A stretch of DNA of 64,000 bases from Malaya genurostris (lineage: Eukaryota; Arthropoda; Insecta; Diptera; Culicidae), in contig NC_080571.1 in NCBI RefSeq assembly GCF_030247185.1, positions 922,001 to 986,000 on the forward strand, given 5' to 3'. The notes beneath the pieces are model-generated. The model searched no databases, had not been told where the DNA came from, and worked only from the letters and a program-made list of their open reading frames with translations. The stretch's first letter is position 1, and each line of letters starts with the position of its first letter. The position numbers were made by a program, and so were the translations under genes. This document shows positions 11,690 to 22,882 of this stretch, in pieces.

Positions 11690-12440
11690 TAGCAAATGCC
11701 TTTAAATAGGGGGGTGTAAGGTTTAAAACGGCATAACTCCGAAACTACTGAACGGATTGCCATCACTTGGCATAGATACTTCTAGCTCTTCTGAGATGGT
11801 TATAATGGTATTTGTATGGGAGGAGGGAGCGTAGCAAGTGTCCCTAATAAAGGGGGTCATTAAACAAATTATCTAATTTGATGAGAATCGGTACTTTTTG
11901 AAGACCATATATACTTTTTGCACAACTTAGATATGATTAAAAGGATATTCGGTGGGGAGAGGGTGTAGTAAGTGCCTCCAAAAAGGGAGTGTAATGTTTG
12001 TAACGGCATAACTCCGAATCTACTGAACGGATTGCTATCAAATTTGGCACAGATACTTCATGCTCTTTAGAGATGATCAATGGAAATTTTCAAGGGGAGA
12101 GTGTGTAGCAAGTGTCCTTAACATGTGGGGAGTGGATCAATGACAAAATTTATATAATTTGAGGAGAATCGACATTTAGACTAGAAGGAGGAATCTTCGA
12201 AAATAAATTTTCATCTCCCATTTTTTGTAAAACAAAAGAGTGGCAAGAATTTCAAGGTCGTAGTAGATAGTATTGCTGTTGTTAATTTGAATGCAACGCA
12301 ATTTTCTTTAAATAATTTCAAAAGATCTGGTTCCATTTTGCCGGGGAATTCGAAGAACAAGTGAAAATAATTTTTGTCTGCCTATGAACGCGAGTGTATT
12401 TAAATTTTAACATAACTACGAAACAACTAAGCGAATCGCC
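11690..12440. repeat. Degenerate tandem repeat (GGCATAACTCCGAA unit)
   Basis: The phrase GGCATAACTCCGAA, then CTACTGAACGGATTGC and a GGGGGAGxGxGTAGCAAGTGTCC-like segment, recurs at about 11731 and 12006 (period about 275 bp). A third, more diverged occurrence is near 12410 (ACATAACTACGAA…CGAATCGCCACCAAGTTTGG). Non-coding; an old satellite or interior of an unidentified element. Confidence 0.6.
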
Positions 12441-13719
12441 ACCAAGTTTGGCACATGTACCAAAGATGGGAATCGATATTTTTTTCAAAAGCACAGATAC
12501 TTTCTACGATACAAGGGTTTCATCGATAGATCCATAGAAAATATAGAAATCCGTAGATCTCAAGAAAAATCCATAGGGTTGTCATCTAATCTGTTTTCCT
12601 GTGGATGGCATCACATGACAAATATTGAAAATAATAACGAGTCAATCACAATTAACCGATTTCAAAATGCAAACGATCGAAAAATCGTATTGCCTACCCA
12701 AAGATATAATGAAAACTGTAAACAGGTCTTCCCTTAGCAAAAATGAAATTTTCAACATTGAACGATACCAATGTTATTCGTATTCCACACATTTTTGAAA
12801 TGCTAGTGAAACTAGTACACATCTAAAAAAAATATTGGATTTTACATTACACATTTTAACAATTGATCTAACAAATATTTAATGCATTCTGATATATTTT
12901 TAAATGCCAAAGCATGTAAGTTTACACGCTTGCTGAAGAGGTTGGGTAAGTTTGACCAATATTTAAACAATTTATGTTAAATTTAGTCATTTTACGAATA
13001 ACTTTTAAATAAGGGTTTCTATTTTATCGGAGCTCCTATTTCCATCTCATCTCAGATTCAAATGAAAAGTATTATGTCTCCATAAGTTAATGTACATTTT
13101 TATGGAATGGAAAGGATTATTAGTCCAACACTTGTTGTTACTAGAGGCCAATCTACAAGTGTTACGTGAGAAGGATATTCGTTAGAATAAATTTCAGTAA
13201 TGGTAGTATTCACGCGCGATTTACTATATCCCGGTTTCAAAATGCTCGGATGCACCACTAAACTCACAATATCCAATATTGAAGTCCCGGGAAGTCTTGA
13301 TTCACAGTTCTTATTCGTGGAAATTAAAGAAAAATTTGAAATACTATCGCGTAACGAACTCCCCTATTTTTACTAAATGGAGTTACCTTCTACAAAATTA
13401 ACGAGATAATAGGATTTATACTAAACAGTTGATTTATTGTAGTGACATATTGTATAAATTAAATCAAATCATTTTAAATCACCAAACAAAGGTCAACAGA
13501 TTTCACGCCCGTCTTGATTGTTTATTATTTCCACTTTATTATTTACCGCGAAAAATGATTGATTTGATTTTGTGTTGATCTGGGCAGCCGGCTACCGAGA
13601 AAAAAATCTATGTTACCTCTGTTATTAACATTGTAACAATAACTGGTCTTCGCAAAAGTTGATTTTTATCATTCAATTTACAATCGTGAAAGACAAGCAA
13701 TAACATAAAAGAAAACCCT
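12441..13719. other. AT-rich intergenic, no gene seen
   Basis: No supported coding sequence, repeat boundary or RNA gene recognised. Confidence 0.5.
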
Positions 13720-14264
13720 ATTTTAATCCACCTAGTGGTGTAATAATGCCTTTCTCATATTACTCATTACATCATATATATAATGGTGAAATTCGCAAAA
13801 ACAACTGTTTATTGAATAGAAATAGGATAATTTGTTCGGATCTAATCTCGCAAACTCTATAAAACCTGTTTACCCTGTAGTTCCGGAACCGAAAGTAGTA
13901 TCCACAACAAATTAAGGAATTCCGTATGAAACTGTAAGACTTTTTTTTTGTGAAAATCGATTTGACCATCTCCAAGAAAAGTAAGTGAGATCCTTTTTGC
14001 AGTTTTTGATCACTATTTCCAATTCTTCCGAAACCGGATTCAGATAAACGGAATAGCCGAAGTTGGTTCGTTTACTACCAACAAATATGACCTACAAATT
14101 GGAATAGTTTTGAATGTAGTCAAACCTATACTTACTATCTCATGCTCTATTTCGATTAAACCAATTAAACGAAATCTAACGAACGAAACGAACCTGCGTT
14201 TTTGTTACTTCTGCATATGTAAGTCAAGCTAAACAGCATAAAACATGTAATAGGATTATTATTT

Positions 14265-14323
<59 letters not shown>

Positions 14324-15385
14324 GACATCACTCCATAACGTGTACGAAATAGAACAAAGCACGCCTTGTTCGTTTTGTGTTTTCTTCTTTTTTAGAGTGA
14401 CATATTGTCACTCTATATGGCGATTTGAAATCTTTGACACTCATCGCCCTGCAACTGCGGAACCGGAAGTCGGATCCGGATGAAATTTCACAGTAGGTTT
14501 AACAACAGTATGAACTTTAATTCAATTCAAGATTTGTGAAAATCGGTTCAAGCATCGCAGAGAAATCGAAGTGAATTTTTAATATTAGGAATTTTTCTTC
14601 TCCACTTTCGGTGCTCTCGGAACAGGAAAAGAGGGGACCAGTAGTACCGAAATAAGTTTTCATGCCCACAAACTAACAAGCTCTGCAAACTAGAAGACTT
14701 TATCAGACAGTTTTATGGGATTTGTACCTGTTTTCAACCATCGTTCGTGGAAAAATACTAATAAAATTGGTAATTTTCCACTTATCACGCTTTAGTTTCG
14801 AAACCGGAAGTCAGATCCTGATAAAATGTTCCACACATTTTTAGGATATTATAGGACCTTTCATTTGAATCTTAGTTTGCAAAAATCGGTTGAGTTGTTC
14901 CAGAGATAATTGAGTGTAAACTTTTTCTCAAATTTTCTCATATTACTATATAACTCCGGAACCGGAAGTCACATTTAAATGAAATTCAATAGCAAGCTAT
15001 GGGAGCATAATACCTTTTATTTGAATTTCAGTTTGTGAAAATCGGTTCAGCCATATCTGAAAAAAGTGAGTGCAAATTTTTTTCACTTTTTTGATACATA
15101 TCATCTTATATCTCCGGAACCGGAAGTCGGATCGGAATGAAATTCAATAGCAGGCTATGGGACTATGAGACCTTCCATTTGAATCTTTGTTTGTGAAAAT
15201 CGATTTAGCCATTACTGAGAAAAGTGAGTGCATATTTTTGTTACATACACACACACATACACACACAGACATTTGCTCAGTTCGTCGAGCTGAGTCGAAT
15301 GGTATATGACTCAGCTCGGGCCTCGGTTAAAAAGTCGATTTTCACAGTGATTGCATAGCCTTTCTATATGAGAAAGGCAAAAAAA
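13720..15385 (+). mobile_element. Repeat family 'AATCCACCTAGTGG', long copy A with internal ~158-bp tandem repeats
   Basis: Starts TTTTAATCCACCTAGTGGTG followed by TGCCTTTCTCATAT, and ends in a hairpin GCCTTTCTATATGAGAAAGGC followed by an A run. TGCCTTTCTCATAT at the start is the inverse of ATATGAGAAAGGCA at the end. Inside, CCGGAACCGGAAGTCGGATC-type phrases recur near 13876, 14024, 14455, 14803, 14958 and 15117, the last three 155-160 bp apart. A CA-rich microsatellite precedes the 3' end (15243-15270). No protein coding; a non-autonomous element of unknown class. Relatives: 22829-24365, 24719-25256 and fragments at 17683-19537 and 22506-22820. Confidence 0.7.
14256..14323. repeat. (ATT)n microsatellite
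   Basis: About 22 near-perfect ATT/TTA units with one or two interruptions. The poly-Asn open frame on the opposite strand is an artefact of this run. Confidence 0.95.
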
Positions 15386-15469
15386 CAAATAAAACTTTTC
15401 TCAGAATCTAACCGGAAATTGATAAGTTGAATGAAGAGATAATTTAGTATAATAACATAGCAGAATTTT

Positions 15470-15755
15470 GAATTTGATTCATGTTCATTTCAAGCTGATT
15501 GTTTTGAACCAATTTCTTTCTTCAACATCAAAATGATCTCTGTTTGAATCAGAACCAGCCAAACGAAAAATATATTTGTTTCGGCTAAGTTTATTGTTGA
15601 AATAAACTAACTATTTATTACAAGTCAACCAAAGATGAGTTGATGCAATCGGATCAATCCTGCTATATCTTTATATCAAGAAAAAAATGGTTGAATCAAT
15701 GAATTTGATCTTATTTGTGTAATGAAACCAATAAGTTTAAGGAAAATGCTGGTAA
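15470..15755 (+). repeat. Diverged copy of the CACGCAGAGAAA-end repeat (relative of 50663-51169)
   Basis: Segments such as TGATTCATGTTCATTTCAAG, ATTTCTTTCTTCAACATCAA, TTTATTGTTGAAATAA and CTTATTTGTGTAATGA line up in order with the complement of 50790-51140. This is an older copy of the element that hosts the BEL insertion. Non-coding. Confidence 0.55.
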
Positions 15756-16639
15756 CATAACGAATTTTCATTATAAAAAATATTAGATGCAGGATCTCTA
15801 TCTTGATCGGGCTGATGGAGCACCGATCGATCGTTGGATTCTATAAAAATTAAAAAAAAAACAGGGCTTGATTGTGACATGAGAATAATTCGATCGTCTA
15901 GCAACGACAAAACGGTTAAATGTCTTGAATATTTTCACAACTAAAAAAAAAATATTTGGAAATTAGAAGTATCAAATATTACCTTGTAAATTTGTTTGAA
16001 AGAAATCATTTCATTTAAAAAAAAAAAAAACAACCAAAAATGGCACGTGCATCAAAATCGACTTACCTTCACAAAAATAACATTCACTTCATTTTTATCG
16101 CGACAACACTTATGTTTTTATGCACTAATCGCATCTCAAATTAAATTATCTAGACATTGTCGCGATAACCTTTGAAGGCGAGATATTCAATGAACAAGTT
16201 GAAAGTTGTCGTTTTCAGCTATGCATTTTTTCCATAAAAAAGACTTTCCCGACCGCTAAAGTCAATGAATTATTCTGAAATTTTCACAGAATAATCTTAA
16301 CTAATTTTCTATGAGATTGTCAGTTGGGCGTTTTTATATTCCTCACCGTTTCTGAGCTCCAGTAGTCATCTCAGCTCCAGTAGTCATCTCATATACGAAA
16401 ACCATGAGTTAGAGTGAAAACTACTGTCGCTGTTAGGTAGTTTGATTTTGGGGGTGAGATAGAAAAGGGTGTATTCGCTATGAGTTTTCGCGTCGCTATA
16501 ACAGAAGTAAGTCTTTCTCTCGTTCATGGAGAAGAAAGAATTTATAAGTATACGGAGAAGAAATGGAGCAGTTAACTGCTTTTAGTACATTTTTACTGTA
16601 GGCATGAACACCATCCAAACACTTTTAAGAGGACCAGCA
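15756..16639. other. Intergenic with poly-A run and a small tandem duplication
   Basis: A 15-base A run lies at about 16018-16032. GAGCTCCAGTAGTCATCTC is duplicated in tandem at about 16357-16393. Nothing else recognised. Confidence 0.5.
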
Positions 16640-16990
16640 ATATCGAAAGTTGTGAAAACGTAGTAACGAGATCTTTATTGGTCCAGCAATTAGTAGGTTC
16701 TCTGGTTGGTTTTCGGGGATATTTGGGGATCTTGGTGCCCTAGAAAGTGGAGGGAATTCCTTTTCCGAATTCAGTTTTCCTAGACCAAGACCTTTTTGAT
16801 TCGCTGCTTTGGTACCACTTCCTCGAGCTGTAAGTTTTGTAAGCCCATCTAAGGACCCCTTAGAACCTCGGAAGAACCGCTCTTGTCAGTTGACAAGTAA
16901 GCATAATGATTTCTAACCAACTTTTCAAGCTCGCACTTTTCAGCTTTTCAGCAAAGGAGCGCTCCATGATGGAACTTGCATTTGCTGGTA
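16640..16990 (-). pseudogene. LINE ORF1/gag-like remnant
   Basis: On the minus strand one frame stays open for about 70 codons: GSKGSLDGLTKLTARGSGTK, AANQKGLGLGKLNSEKEFPP, then LSRAPRSPNIPENQPENLLIAG. An MERSFAEKLKSASLK start lies just upstream in another frame. The FPPL(S/P) block after a Lys/Gly/Ser-rich region is typical of ORF1 proteins of insect non-LTR elements. No zinc knuckles or RT follow. This is a frameshifted fragment of unknown family. Confidence 0.4.
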
Positions 16991-17682
16991 ATAAAATAAA
17001 GCTGTGTTCGCATTTAAATCAACAAAAATCTTGCTTTTTTCCCAATGAAACATAAATCCATGCTACACCTAATTAATCTATTCGTCTGTTATCAATATCA
17101 ACAAAACTGGATGAATAATTAAAATTCGAGTTGAGCACTTCAATCTTCATTTCTCAAGTCGAACCTACACTTTGAATGCAACGGTTTTTTGGCATTACAT
17201 TTCTTTTGTGGAATTTGGCCTTTCTATTTCAACAGACTTCGCAACCCATTCTTAGCGTACAGAATCGTTGCATGGCTAGTACTACGATCCTATTGAAACT
17301 GGCACGTGGCAATCTAATGAATTGATTCAAATTGCTAGACTGAAGCGGTACGAAGCGGTCAATCAATTTATCCGAATATATCTTCACACTCTATGTTTGG
17401 CAGAGAAGAAGATCTGTGCAAAAACAAAACGAACGAAACATTCATTAGCTTTTTATCTAAACGTAATTGAAAGATGCGAAATAAATGAAGTTGAAATGGG
17501 AGACTAACTTCGGGAACAAATCTAGCAACATTCCATCGTTTTCCTAACTGAATTTATCCAGATTCCGGTTATCATTGAAGCTATTCAGAAATATTTTCGA
17601 GTGTTTCAAGCTGTTTTTACCTGTTTTTTATATATGTATAAAATAGGTATAGAATTCGCTCAAACTCTAGAAAATTTTTCTG
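16991..17682. other. Intergenic, no gene seen
   Basis: A 61-codon open frame at 17322-17507 has no recognisable feature; no repeat boundaries seen. Confidence 0.45.
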
Positions 17683-19537
<1,855 letters not shown>

Positions 19538-19663
19538 CGAGGTCTGTTCAAAAAGTTCCCGGAATTTTTTAATTGCGCGCGTCTGTAGAGTCCGGTTGTC
19601 AAAATTTTTTTTTATTGTGTTGGTACATATGTCCCTAATGTATGGTGAAATTTTCAGCTGTAT

Positions 19664-20275
19664 TCATTGTTTACATTCTGTCTTGTAGCGGCTGGTGTAG
19701 ACGTGTTTTTTTGAGCTCGGCGATTTTTGTCTTGGTGACGTTGGGTGCTTCCACGTGGACGATTGTGCTTTTGTTTCGACATCATAACCATACACCCATG
19801 TTTCATCACCAGTTATGACCCTTTCAAGTAAATTTGGATCGTCGTTGACGTCGTTTAACAGCTCCTGAGCGATGGTAATGCGTTTGTTTTTTTGATCAAC
19901 ATTCAGCAGTTTTGGAACGAATTTTGCTGCCACTCGTTTCATGCCCAAAACATTTGAAAAAATATGATGGTATGAGCCAACTGATATGCCAACTTCATCA
20001 GCAACTTCTCTAATAGTGATTCGGCGATCATCCATAATCATTTTTTCCACTTTTCCCACATTTTCATCGATTATTGACGTGCTGGGTCGACCGGAGCGTT
20101 CGTCGTCTTCAACGTCTTCGCGGCCATCTTGGAAACGCTTATACCACTCGTAAACTCGTTTTTTTCATAGCAGACTCACCGTAGGCTCTCTGTAACATTT
20201 CGCACACTTGGTTACACTTTATTTCATTTTTCACGCAAAATTTAATACAAATTCTTCAATACTTCTATTGTTTAA
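19664..20275 (-). pseudogene. Mariner transposase, N-terminal half only
   Basis: Reads ICIKFCVKNEIKCNQVCEML, then (after a one-base frameshift in an A run near 20165) VYEWYKRFQDGREDVEDDERSGRPST, MIMDDRRITIREVADEVGIS and VLGMKRVAAKFVPKLLN. The first catalytic Asp is present (VITGDETWVYGYDVETKAQS). After about residue 205 the sequence runs into the inverted terminal repeat (KSPSSKKHVYTSRYKTECKQ is repeat-encoded), so the second and third catalytic Asp are absent. It cannot be catalytic. Relatives of the same type: 28361-29289. Confidence 0.85.
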
Positions 20276-20278
20276 ACT

Positions 20279-20289
20279 AACAAAAATCG
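20279..20289 (+). repeat. Putative target-site duplication, left copy (AACAAAAATCG)
   Basis: AACAAAAATC(G) at 20279-20288/9 is repeated in direct orientation at 22311-22320/1, immediately outside the two ends of the ribozyme array. Joining the flanks gives a continuous mariner 5' UTR, so the array entered as one insertion. Confidence 0.8.
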
Positions 20290-20300
20290 TTTTCATTATT

Positions 20301-20399
20301 TTTACGTTTCGTCTTTGACTCATCAGTGCAGAGCAGTTCAAATTGAACTGCTTAGTGCTAAACTCGGCAGTTCAATTTGAACCGCTAAGCAGACGTAAA
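20301..20399 (-). ncRNA. Hammerhead ribozyme, unit 1
   Basis: On the minus strand: UUUACG (stem III 5'), U-C cleavage position after GU, stem I, CUGAUGA, GUC-AAA-GAC (stem II), GAAA, CGUAAA (stem III 3'). All conserved core bases are present. Confidence 0.9.
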
Positions 20400-20562
20400 G
20401 TTTCTGCTACTTACAGAACACTTTTTGTTTTGCAACGGAGTGCAATGTCTTTTCTGACGTGCCGAACGAAAACGTGTTTTCGACTATTTCTGGCCGATGC
20501 AGGTATGGTCATTTAGGGGTTAGCCAAATTTTGTGCTAGGGCACATAACCGTTTTCATTATT

Positions 20563-20661
20563 TTTACGTTTCGTCTTTGACTCATCAGTGCAGAGCAGTT
20601 CAAATTGAACTGCTTAGTGCTAAACTCGGCAGTTCAATTTGAACCGCTAAGCAGACGTAAA
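20563..20661 (-). ncRNA. Hammerhead ribozyme, unit 2
   Basis: Same 99-nt motif as unit 1, 262 bp further on; core bases unchanged. Confidence 0.9.
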
Positions 20662-20824
20662 GTTTCTGCTACTTACAGAACACTTTTTGTTTTGCAACGG
20701 AGTGCAATGTCTTTTCTGACGTGCCGAACGAAAACGTGTTTTCGACTATTTCTGGCCGATGCAGGTATGGTCATTTAGGGGTTAGCCAAATTTTGTGCTA
20801 GGGCACATAACCGTTTTCATTATT

Positions 20825-20923
20825 TTTACGTTTCGTCTTTGACTCATCAGTGCAGAGCAGTTCAAATTGAACTGCTTAGTGCTAAACTCGGCAGTTCAAT
20901 TTGAACCGCTAAGCAGACGTAAA
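20825..20923 (-). ncRNA. Hammerhead ribozyme, unit 3
   Basis: Same motif, core intact. Confidence 0.9.
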
Positions 20924-21086
20924 GTTTCTGCTACTTACAGAACACTTTTTGTTTTGCAACGGAGTGCAATGTCTTTTCTGACGTGCCGAACGAAAACGTG
21001 TTTTCGACTATTTCTGGCCGATGCAGGTATGGTCATTTAGGGGTTAGCCAAATTTTGTGCTAGGGCACATAACCGTTTTCATTATT

Positions 21087-21185
21087 TTTACGTTTCGTCT
21101 TTGACTCATCAGTGCAGAGCAGTTCAAATTGAACTGCTTAGTGCTAAACTCGGCAGTTCAATTTGAACCGCTAAGCAGACGTAAA
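21087..21185 (-). ncRNA. Hammerhead ribozyme, unit 4
   Basis: Same motif, core intact. Confidence 0.9.
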
Positions 21186-21348
21186 GTTTCTGCTACTTAC
21201 AGAACACTTTTTGTTTTGCAACGGAGTGCAATGTCTTTTCTGACGTGCCGAACGAAAACGTGTTTTCGACTATTTCTGGCCGATGCAGGTATGGTCATTT
21301 AGGGGTTAGCCAAATTTTGTGCTAGGGCACATAACCGTTTTCATTATT

Positions 21349-21447
21349 TTTACGTTTCGTCTTTGACTCATCAGTGCAGAGCAGTTCAAATTGAACTGCT
21401 TAGTGCTAAACTCGGCAGTTCAATTTGAACCGCTAAGCAGACGTAAA
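21349..21447 (-). ncRNA. Hammerhead ribozyme, unit 5
   Basis: Same motif, core intact; last of the minus-strand set, next to the palindrome centre. Confidence 0.9.
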
Positions 21448-21635
21448 GTTTCTGCTACTTACAGAACACTTTTTGTTTTGCAACGGAGTGCAATGTCTTT
21501 TCTGACGTGCCGAACGAAAACGTGTTTTCGACTATTTCTGGCCGATGCAGGTATGCAGGACGTTTTCGTTCGGCACGTCAGAAAAGACATTGCACTCCGT
21601 TGCAAAACAAAAAGTGTTCTGTAAGTAGCAGAAAC

Positions 21636-21734
21636 TTTACGTCTGCTTAGCGGTTCAAATTGAACTGCCGAGTTTAGCACTAAGCAGTTCAATTTGAACT
21701 GCTCTGCACTGATGAGTCAAAGACGAAACGTAAA
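21636..21734 (+). ncRNA. Hammerhead ribozyme, unit 6 (plus strand)
   Basis: Mirror image of unit 5. Stem III is 21636-21641 with 21729-21734. The GUC triplet is 21641-21643, so predicted cleavage lies after 21643. Stem I is UGC/GCA, a 3x3 internal loop (UUA/UCU), then a 19-bp helix GCGGUUCAAAUUGAACUGC with one G-U pair and a 15-nt loop. CUGAUGA is at 21709-21715, stem II GUC/GAC at 21716-21724 and GAAA at 21725-21728. Confidence 0.93.
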
Positions 21735-21897
21735 AATAATGAAAACGGTTATGTGCCCTAGCACAAAATTTGGCTAACCCCTAAATGACCATACCTGCAT
21801 CGGCCAGAAATAGTCGAAAACACGTTTTCGTTCGGCACGTCAGAAAAGACATTGCACTCCGTTGCAAAACAAAAAGTGTTCTGTAAGTAGCAGAAAC

Positions 21898-21996
21898 TTT
21901 ACGTCTGCTTAGCGGTTCAAATTGAACTGCCGAGTTTAGCACTAAGCAGTTCAATTTGAACTGCTCTGCACTGATGAGTCAAAGACGAAACGTAAA
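21898..21996 (+). ncRNA. Hammerhead ribozyme, unit 7 (plus strand)
   Basis: Same motif 262 bp after unit 6; core intact. Confidence 0.92.
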
Positions 21997-22159
21997 AATA
22001 ATGAAAACGGTTATGTGCCCTAGCACAAAATTTGGCTAACCCCTAAATGACCATACCTGCATCGGCCAGAAATAGTCGAAAACACGTTTTCGTTCGGCAC
22101 GTCAGAAAAGACATTGCACTCCGTTGCAAAACAAAAAGTGTTCTGTAAGTAGCAGAAAC

Positions 22160-22258
22160 TTTACGTCTGCTTAGCGGTTCAAATTGAACTGCCGAGTTTA
22201 GCACTAAGCAGTTCAATTTGAACTGCTCTGCACTGATGAGTCAAAGACGAAACGTAAA
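22160..22258 (+). ncRNA. Hammerhead ribozyme, unit 8 (plus strand)
   Basis: Same motif; outermost plus-strand copy before the array ends at 22310. Confidence 0.92.
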
Positions 22259-22505
22259 AATAATGAAAACGGTTATGTGCCCTAGCACAAAATTTGGCTA
22301 ACCCCTAAATAACAAAAATCGCCTAGCTCAAAAAAACACGTCAACACCAGCCGCTACAAGACAGAATGTAAACAATGAATACAGCTACAAATTTCACCAT
22401 ACATTAGGGACATATGTACCAACACAATAAAAAAAATTTTGACAACCGGACTCTCCAGACGCGCGCAATTAAAAAATTCCGGGAATTTTTTTAACAGACC
22501 TCGTA

Positions 22506-22820
22506 CAGGCTCGAACAAAATTTGTCAAAATCCTGTGTAAATTTCAAATTCCCTATACGTTGGAAGCACTACTGCCAATTCAGGAACCTTGTTTAGGAGC
22601 ATACGACTTTTCGTATGAATCTGAGTATGTAGAAAACGGTTGAGTCAACTCCGAAAAAAATTGAGTGAAATTATTTGTCAAACACAAAAATATCGATATC
22701 TCCGTTAAAATGGACGGATTTTAGCAATTTATGGCTTGTTGGATAGCTATTACCGTGCGAAATCTAAGTCTGGAAACATATTCTGTTTTCAAGGTCAAAT
22801 GTGACAGATATTGTCAAAAA
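22506..22820 (+). repeat. Second 'AATCCACCTAGTGG'-family fragment (inverted partner of 18.0-18.6 kb)
   Basis: 22578-22681 and 22680-22818 match the complements of 18508-18600 and 18018-18150. It abuts the start of copy B at 22829. Confidence 0.6.
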
Positions 22821-22882
22821 CCTGTTTTAATCCACCTAGTGGTGAAATGATGCCTTTCCCATATCAATCATACCATCATATA

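Larger units (their letters stand above)
20289..22310. repeat. Hammerhead-ribozyme satellite: 262-bp units in an inverted array (retrozyme-like)
   Basis: The unit starts GTTTTCATTATTTTTACG at 20289, 20551, 20813, 21075 and 21337, an exact 262-bp period; the fifth copy stops near 21555. From 21561 the same unit runs in the opposite orientation for one partial and two full copies to 22310. Arms 20773-21522 and 21561-22310 (750 bp each) look identical as inverted repeats around a 38-bp centre. Each unit contains a 99-nt hammerhead ribozyme motif. Copies show essentially no divergence, implying recent amplification or homogenisation. Not protein-coding: the apparent 77-aa open frames are mirror images in the palindrome. 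Confidence 0.95.
19538..22503 (-). mobile_element. Mariner-like element with ~195-bp inverted ends, hosting the ribozyme array
   Basis: Ends CGAGGTCTGTTCAAAAAGTT (19538) and its complement (…CAGACCTCG to 22503) are flanked by TA on both sides (19536-19537, 22504-22505). The two ends match for about 195 bp (19538-~19733 against ~22311-22503), far longer than normal mariner repeats. The 5' half of the transposase is present on the minus strand; the 3' half is missing, replaced by an inverted copy of the 5' terminus. The 2-kb hammerhead array sits in its 5' UTR. Confidence 0.88.

Noticed and set aside
14165..14362. Poly-Asn protein
   Set aside because: Product of the (ATT)n run; no homologous flanking sequence.
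21391..21692. Two nearly identical 77-aa proteins on opposite strands
   Set aside because: They mirror each other across the palindrome; the unit is a ribozyme satellite and the frame does not persist through the array.
20289..22310. CRISPR array, rDNA spacer or histone-type tandem gene cluster
   Set aside because: Units are contiguous 262-bp copies with no spacers, no rRNA or protein genes; the hammerhead core explains the conserved structure.
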